From Akebia trifoliata (taxonomy: Eukaryota > Streptophyta > Magnoliopsida > Ranunculales > Lardizabalaceae), in NCBI GenBank assembly GCA_017979445.1, contig CM030715.1, positions 7,618,187 through 7,682,186 on the forward strand: a stretch of DNA of 64,000 nt, read 5' to 3'. The first letter of the stretch is position 1, and every line of letters starts with the position of its first letter. Positions 58,111 through 64,000 of this stretch are shown in pieces. The notes under the pieces are model-generated. The model had not been told where the DNA came from, searched no databases, and saw only the letters and a program-made list of their open reading frames with translations. The translations under genes and the position numbers were made by a program.

Positions 58111-58842
58111 CTCTCCGCCGCTCTCTCCACCTTTCTCTTTCTCTTTCTCTTCCATTTCTCTCACTGTTTTTCTCCCCTGGGTCTTTCTCTTCCTTCTCTC
58201 CCATTCTCTTTCTCCACCCATTTAAATCTTTTCCTTTTTCATCATCGGCAACAAGGATTAACGTGATCAAACAGACGATACTATCAATCAGCAATGTCGA
58301 ATCGACGACAAACAACAGACTTGTAAGATCCATCAAAGCTTTTTATGTTTTGTTGTATATCATTCATATTTTATTTTCTCACTCACATGCATCATCATGC
58401 ACATGCTACTAGAATTAGTAATTTAATGAATTTTATTAATTTATCCTAAAAATCATGATTCATTGAGTTGGCTCAACACCATGAACATTTGAATGAGTCA
58501 TCAAGTAGACGACAAGGATTGAGTCATCAAGTAGACTAGAATTTACCCGATATACATTAGTTCATGTATCTATTGGCATATTAGGATCCATAATTTAATG
58601 GGTTATGTTACTTCTTTGTAAGAACTCTTAGGTTGAGAAGCAAATTGAATGAGTGATCTCTCAATTGTTAATTTAAATCTTAAAATTTTCTTATGGTTCC
58701 AAATTCGATTCCATCTATTGAGAGCCCTAGTTAGCAAGGTGTGGGTCCTTGGGTGGGAATCCTGAGGGTGTTGGTGTAAACTTGCTTGTTGCAACTCTCA
58801 AAGGCAAGACTTCAAATATCACGTGAGAGTTCAATTTCTAAT
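58111..58842. other. Intergenic, CT-rich then AT-rich, no gene recognised
   Basis: The 58.1-58.2 kb part is a pyrimidine-rich tract (TCTCTTTC-type), which yields open frames on both strands; these are composition effects. No gene recognised. Confidence 0.5.
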
Positions 58843-58845
58843 TAA

Positions 58846-59584
58846 GGTTATGTTTGATAACACTTCTAAAGTCTGAAGTTTGAAGTTTGAAGTCTATTTT
58901 CTGAATCTGGAATCTGGAATCTGAAATCTGAAATCTTATTATGAAAAAGTTGTTTGTTTATCATTTTTAAAAGTTTCTGATTACAAACAGAATATTAAAA
59001 TATAATGGTCATTTTGACAATATTACCTTTTGTAATTCTAATAAATTGTTAATCGAAAAACATAACATGGTATGTATAATAAAACCATCCACACATTTAA
59101 TTTTGATTTCTAATAAATCAAACATCCCAAAAGTATTATTTTCAATTTGAATTCATACTTGAAAAATTATATTCCAACAAGGTAATACTCAAACAATAAA
59201 GAATCATTTATTTTCTAGTTGAAAAATATAGGATTTTAGGGTTCGTATAAAAATATAGGGCTTTCGAACATGAAACGAGGAAAGGGGAGAGATTTTGACA
59301 ACACAATTGTAGAGGAAGGAGAGGTAGAAAAATTAAGAATAAGGGTTTTAGGGTTCGTATAAAGAAAGGATAAGTGATAGAAATCATGGTATTTTAGGAA
59401 TATAAAAAAATTAGATTTCAGAAGTTTCGTCTAGCATCCCTCTATCGCTAGTTCAAAACTTTTAAATTTTAATTCTGAAGTCTGAAATCTAAACCAAAAT
59501 AAAACGAAAATAAAGCTTCTAAAGTCTAAATTTTAAAGATGGACCACCTCCATTCAAACTTCAGAAGTGTTACCAAACATACAC
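58846..59584. mobile_element. Tourist-like (PIF/Harbinger) MITE, 739 bp
   Basis: Left GGTTATGTTTGATAACACTT and reverse-complemented right GTGTATGTTTGGTAACACTT are inverted repeats. The flanks are TAA (58843-58845, 59585-59587). Sub-terminal regions contain repeated GAAGTCTGAAATCT words in opposite orientations. It is non-coding and at the large end for a MITE. Confidence 0.85.
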
Positions 59585-59587
59585 TAA

Positions 59588-60637
59588 ATGTGTGAATCCA
59601 CATTGCCACAAAACTTCCTCAATTCCCGGGTCAAAGTTGCCCACATTCAAACATGTGTCCTAAACTCAAAAGGTCCAAATCCTTTTCAAGAGTTCAAATT
59701 GAAGAAACCTAAGCAGGTAGGGAATTGATTCCCCTTCCTTTTCCTTTTAATTTCAATTTTCTTCTATTATGCTTAATTGATTTACTTGGTTTATCTTCAA
59801 GTTTGATCCAACTTTGGTGTTTCAATGCTTAATGTTCAATTTCTTATTATGCATTGATAATTCATGCTTAGGTTAGATCTATAGATGGATTATGTTTAAC
59901 TTAGATAATCATTCATTAAGTTCTAATCTCTTTTAGTGAAGGAGACCATTGCTTAAGACCTTAATTTTGTGCCTCAATGTTTTGTCTTCCAATCCATGAG
60001 CATTTTCTTGCTAAATTGGATTGAGATCAAGAGAAGAATTGAGATTAATGTGGGTTTACAAGGTAAATTCCTTGTTCTAGGTGGATTCTAATTGCTTAAG
60101 TTCTTTTGAATTTCTTGCTCTATAGATCAACCTGACAATCTTTAATCCTTGTTCTTAATTCTAATTTTCATTGTTCTCCTTTGTTTTTGCTTATTTTTCA
60201 TTATCCCTGAGGATTCAACCCCTTACTTGCCTCAATAATTAAGGAATAGTCTTCAATTGATACGACACAATAGACAACGAGAAAGAGAAAGAGGGCTAGG
60301 GTTCTATTGTAGAGTGAGTGTATGGGAGAGAATGAGAGAAAGGGTTGTTTAGTTGAGACAAGATTATTTAGTTGAGGGGGATCGTTGTAATTTTGAGAAT
60401 TTATGTTTTTGTTTTTGTTTTACTTTATTTACTTAAACCTATCCCAACAGATGTCAACTATTGGATAACACTATATCAAATGTTTCGTAATCATTATCGC
60501 GAATTTTGACAAAGTTGCTAACCCTCGGACGGTCACCTATATATGGGTCGGTTTCCAATGACTAATGAGAAGACACATAGTCCCAACTGTGTTAGAGCAA
60601 AAACCAATGGATTTCAAGAATGCCACTATATCATACA
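59588..60637. other. Intergenic, no gene recognised
   Basis: T-rich sequence without recognisable coding or RNA genes. Confidence 0.5.
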
Positions 60638-62990
60638 TGTAGACACTCATAAATTGTATGGGTAATCTTAGAGGCAATTCAAAAGCTTGCAAAGACATCA
60701 AGAACCCGAATTTTCAAGAACTGAAAGATTTGAGGTTCGAGAGAAGATGTAAAAAGAAAATCCAAGCAAACCAAAAAGGATATGTGCTTAAAGCATGAGC
60801 AAAGCTAAAAGAGGCCTAGTCCGTTCATGCGGCATGGACCAGTGTAAAATTTGCTAGGTCCATTTTTTGGGTAAAGACCAGTGCCATATCGCATAAGTCC
60901 TTTCCTCAGGAATGGACCCAACATAATTTAGTTACGAATTTGGTCCCCATTACCATTTGATAGTTCTCTCACATGGCACTTTCTTAGAGATAAAATAAAT
61001 AAATATCTTTAGGTGTTTTTACAGATTAACCATACCTAATAGAATTGATTAGTCCATCTTTCGTAAAGTTTCCCTCTTTGCAACTAAGTTGGATCTTGAG
61101 GGTTTGAGACCCATGTGTCAAAGATCTTCTCTAGGTAAATACTAAAGGACAATTATCATATTAACCGCAATCAAATTGGATCTCCTAAGATGATAATTGA
61201 CCATTAAGACCTTTAGGTGAGGATAATTCTTTAGCCTCAACAAGACAATTGTTGAAATTTAAGCTCATCTCTAGGGCATGCGAATTTTTATCCCTAAATA
61301 TATTCTCTAGAGACCTTGAGAGTAATTTTTAACCTTAACCTTTGATCATCTTGATTGGTAAGACTTATTAAGGGGTAAAATGACCACTAAGGCCTCTTTG
61401 ATGAAGTATAACCAAAGTTAACTTCTATGAGGGGTTTTTTGCAATTATTTTGAAGTGGTTCACCTTGGATCAAAATATCCCCAATGGTCTTTAAAAGCCT
61501 ATAAATAAAGAGAGTGCTCAAGGCTTAAGAAACCAACTTTTTCTAACTCCAAAACTTTGTCCAACCATACTCTCAAGACATTTGAAGATTAGATTCAAAG
61601 GTTCAAGAAGGAGAAGAAGAAGAAGTCCAAGGTGAGCCTTGCATTAGTTTCTTCTTTTATTTTAGTTGCTTTCCCCCTTCCCGCACTTATGTCTCTCTCA
61701 ATCTTTTTCTTTTTTGTATTTTTTTGTATTAGAGTCTTAGCCTACTCTATTTCTATCTCATCTAGTAAATCAATAAACAAACCCAAAAAATTGAAAGACA
61801 GCTGTGGAATCAGAAGAAATGATGAATAGGATCCTCTAGGAAAATTTTAGAACCCAAGCATGTAGTATAAACCATCTTGGAATCCATGTAGTTTTATGCA
61901 TCTCAACTTCCATGTAGATTAAGCATCCTTGGTGGCAAGTATGCTTTGGGAGTAAACTCTCATCATAAGGTGATCCTAGCTCACCATTGTAACAATAGGA
62001 GCATTCTCATGGATATTAGCCTTCATCAAGTAATTGAAGGCATTATAATTTAACCATTCATCTAGTCTAAGCATCAAAATGACATTAAGATGGTTAGAGA
62101 TTATACCCTCTTCATGAGGTGATCCTCACCCTGATAAGTCCATAATAAACTCCCTTGGAGCATTGTACATGCATTCTCATAGCTAGAACATTGGCATATA
62201 TTCATCTATTTATAAAATACATCTCATGCATTTCAGGTAGATCTAAGCATTAAATTGGCAAAATCATAAAAGGGATACCCTCATTCATGGAGAAATTCCC
62301 ACACCATTTGCAAGCAAAAATCATGCCTAACTTTGGGGCACATTCATCAATCATACATCATCACTCCAAAATGCTAGAATCAAATAATATTTCCTTCATG
62401 GGTTGTCATTCACAATTCTAAGTAAACACCAAAAATCTAAAGTCAATGAGAACATTCTAGTCATTCTATAGCATTCACACACAGACTCCATATGTCATAG
62501 ATTTGCATTTAGACTAAATTCATATACCATTATCTCATCATCATATGTATAGAAGGACAAAGAAAAAGGTTGTCTAAACCCATTGGGTTAACCTAAACTA
62601 TGGTCCAAAATGGGTGGGATTCCAAACCTTTGGATCTAACTTCTCTTTTTAACCCAAGACATTTTCAATAAAATAATCTAGTTTCCTCACACTTGGTCAA
62701 GACCTAGGTAACCACCAACTTGGGGGGTAGGATGAGGTGCCTAACCCCTTCCCCATCCTTCAACCAAACCTCCCTATCCGAAACTCATGGTTAAGGCCTA
62801 TTTGAGTCAACTATTTTCTTGCAAAATGAGTTTTAAAGAAAATTATTTTTAGATGATCATTTGAGCCTCAAAACTTAATTGAATGGTGGCGACTCTAAAA
62901 TCTAAGTAGTGTGGAGGTTTTTTAATTGAAACTTTCATATTTAAAATGCAAAGGTAACACTTGGGATGGTGTTTAGACATACCCTTCCAT
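60638..62990 (+). repeat. Probable degenerate solo LTR of a Tat/Ogre-like element
   Basis: It starts TGTAGACACTCA, like the Ogre-like LTR of this window in element orientation. A TATA box (CTATAAATAA at about 61500) is followed by a plausible transcribed region. Near the right end the conserved order GGTGCCTAACCCCTTCC (about 62735) and GGTGGCGACTC (about 62886) matches the order of the same words in the 28.5/38.2 kb LTRs. The right border is approximate and no clear TSD was found. No internal coding is attached. A 65-codon frame inside (61632-61829) is not a gene. Confidence 0.5.
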
Positions 62991-62992
62991 GT

Positions 62993-62997
<5 letters not shown>

Positions 62998-63054
<57 letters not shown>
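62998..63054. repeat. (AT)n microsatellite
   Basis: About 28 uninterrupted AT units. Confidence 0.97.
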
Positions 63055-63057
<3 letters not shown>

Positions 63058-63519
63058 TATATTTGCGATAACTCTATGTGTTTTCAAACTAATATCATAT
63101 TCCATGACCTTGTTCTTCTGTGAAGACTAACAAAAAATGACTTGAACACCCTCGTCTTCAACCTGGTCAAGCCCTTGATTTTTCTTCCCAAAACACGTCA
63201 TTTTCAACCTCTATGGTAATTTTTTGTCCCTCTCATTCAACCTTAAGAATATATATTCTTGAAAGTTTAAATGTCAAGATCAAGATATAATTTTCGAGAT
63301 GTAAAAAATGATTGATTTTTGGGTAGAAAAATCAAGGGGTATCTCCATCTAGCAAACATGGAAAGTTGTTCTAAAACTCAAAAAGACACCTCAAAACTTG
63401 ATTGAATTTTTAGGTGGTCTGGCATATAAACTTGAAAAAGGTTGATTCACCAAGTTGATTATGAATCTCAAAAGTTATTTCTAATTTGGTAATCCTTTTG
63501 ATCTATATATGGTTAATTA
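63055..63519. other. Intergenic, no gene recognised
   Basis: No recognisable frame, RNA gene or element boundary. Confidence 0.5.
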
Positions 63520-64000
63520 TTTTTCAAAACCTAATAAATAAATATAAAATTTTAAATATTAAATATAATTTATATATTTATTATTAAATGAGATAACAAC
63601 CAATATTGTTTATCAAAATCCACATTTTAATTAATTAATTAATTAATTTATATTCTTTTGATTTGGAAATTTTAGTTTTAATGAAAATAGAAATTTGGTG
63701 TTGATGGGGTACTGGTGGAAGTTAAACCCAGGTATATAGATCACCACCCAAAGGCTTTACCAACTAAGCTAGCTGGCACTTGTCAAAATCCAAATTATTT
63801 ATTTTTTAAAATTACAAAAGTACTTTTACATCTTATTTATTATATTATTATAACACATACTTCTTTTTTAATTAAAATGACCTTAGTTTTATGATACAAA
63901 ATACCCTGGCATCTAGGGTTTTTCTTTCCTTAAAAAAAATAAGAGATAAAAGTCGTATTGTTGTATCATTTTCTCATTCTCTCAACTAGGGTTTTCTAAA
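63520..64000. repeat. Dispersed repeat, copy 2 (runs off the window)
   Basis: It aligns with 57630-58110, including the embedded SINE, and is cut by the end of the window at AGGGTTTTCTAAA. The true right border is therefore unseen. Confidence 0.8.
63628..63778 (-). mobile_element. tRNA-derived SINE, copy 3
   Basis: It has the same head (A box at plus 63760-63771; B box degraded to GGGTTTAACTT at 63719-63729) and the same insertion site as the SINE at 57738. The tail is expanded to an (ATTA)n stretch. The flanks TTTATCAAAATCCACATTT (63609-63627) and TTGTCAAAATCCAAATTA (about 63780-63797) are the diverged TSD. Confidence 0.78.

Noticed and set aside
58011..58412. 133-codon plus frame and its opposite-strand partner
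   Set aside because: Both come from a pyrimidine-rich tract giving Ser/Leu/Phe or Arg/Glu runs; low complexity, and part of a dispersed repeat.

Overview
The window looks like a piece of an angiosperm (probably eudicot) nuclear genome from a gene-poor, transposon-rich region. It is AT-rich. It contains a DUF538 family gene (a plant family), plant-type Ty1/Copia and Ty3/Gypsy LTR elements, a plant L1-like LINE, tRNA-derived SINEs, PIF/Harbinger and hAT type elements, and many teloboxes. I cannot name the species. I recognise only one ordinary host gene, the intact intronless DUF538 gene at 12744-13226 (+). Nearly all other long reading frames belong to decayed transposable elements or are by-products of tandem repeats.

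Layout. Positions 1-12600 hold small non-autonomous elements: MITEs with visible target-site duplications (TSDs), a fold-back element, three copies of a 0.36 kb inverted-repeat family, and a SINE fragment. The DUF538 gene follows. Positions 15.2-17.9 kb hold a 135 bp tandem duplication, a SINE and L1-like LINE debris ending in poly(A). Positions 19.9-21.2 kb hold a second copy of a MITE family and a SINE with a 14 bp TSD. Positions 22048-27493 are a complete but dead Copia element on the minus strand, with 142 bp LTRs, primer binding site (PBS), polypurine tract (PPT) and the 5 bp TSD AGATC. A hAT-type MITE lies at 27646-28199.

Positions 28351-41089 are a nested structure. A small deleted LTR element (minus strand) has an 11.5 kb Tat/Ogre-like element (28468-39937, minus strand, TSD ATAAT) inside one of its LTRs. 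The inner element has kept only part of an integrase frame and carries a 33 bp tandem array. A two-gene PIF/Harbinger transposon (41118-44581, TSD TTA) follows, then an isolated Gypsy integrase fragment (about 45.4-46.0 kb). Next is an 11.4 kb plus-strand Gypsy element (46170-57533) whose 5' LTR is interrupted by a Tourist-like MITE and whose integrase is cut short by a 99 bp tandem array.

Positions 57.6-64 kb hold two copies of a dispersed repeat, both with the same SINE at the same site, a 739 bp Tourist-like MITE, a probable solo LTR and an (AT)n tract.

No operon-like or novel multi-gene system was found. The interest lies in the nesting, the two multiple-of-33 bp tandem arrays inside retrotransposons, the telobox-rich LTR promoter, the C-to-T type decay of the coding regions, and the non-autonomous families that can be delimited to the base by their TSDs. 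All family assignments rest on reading motifs by eye; no database search was run.
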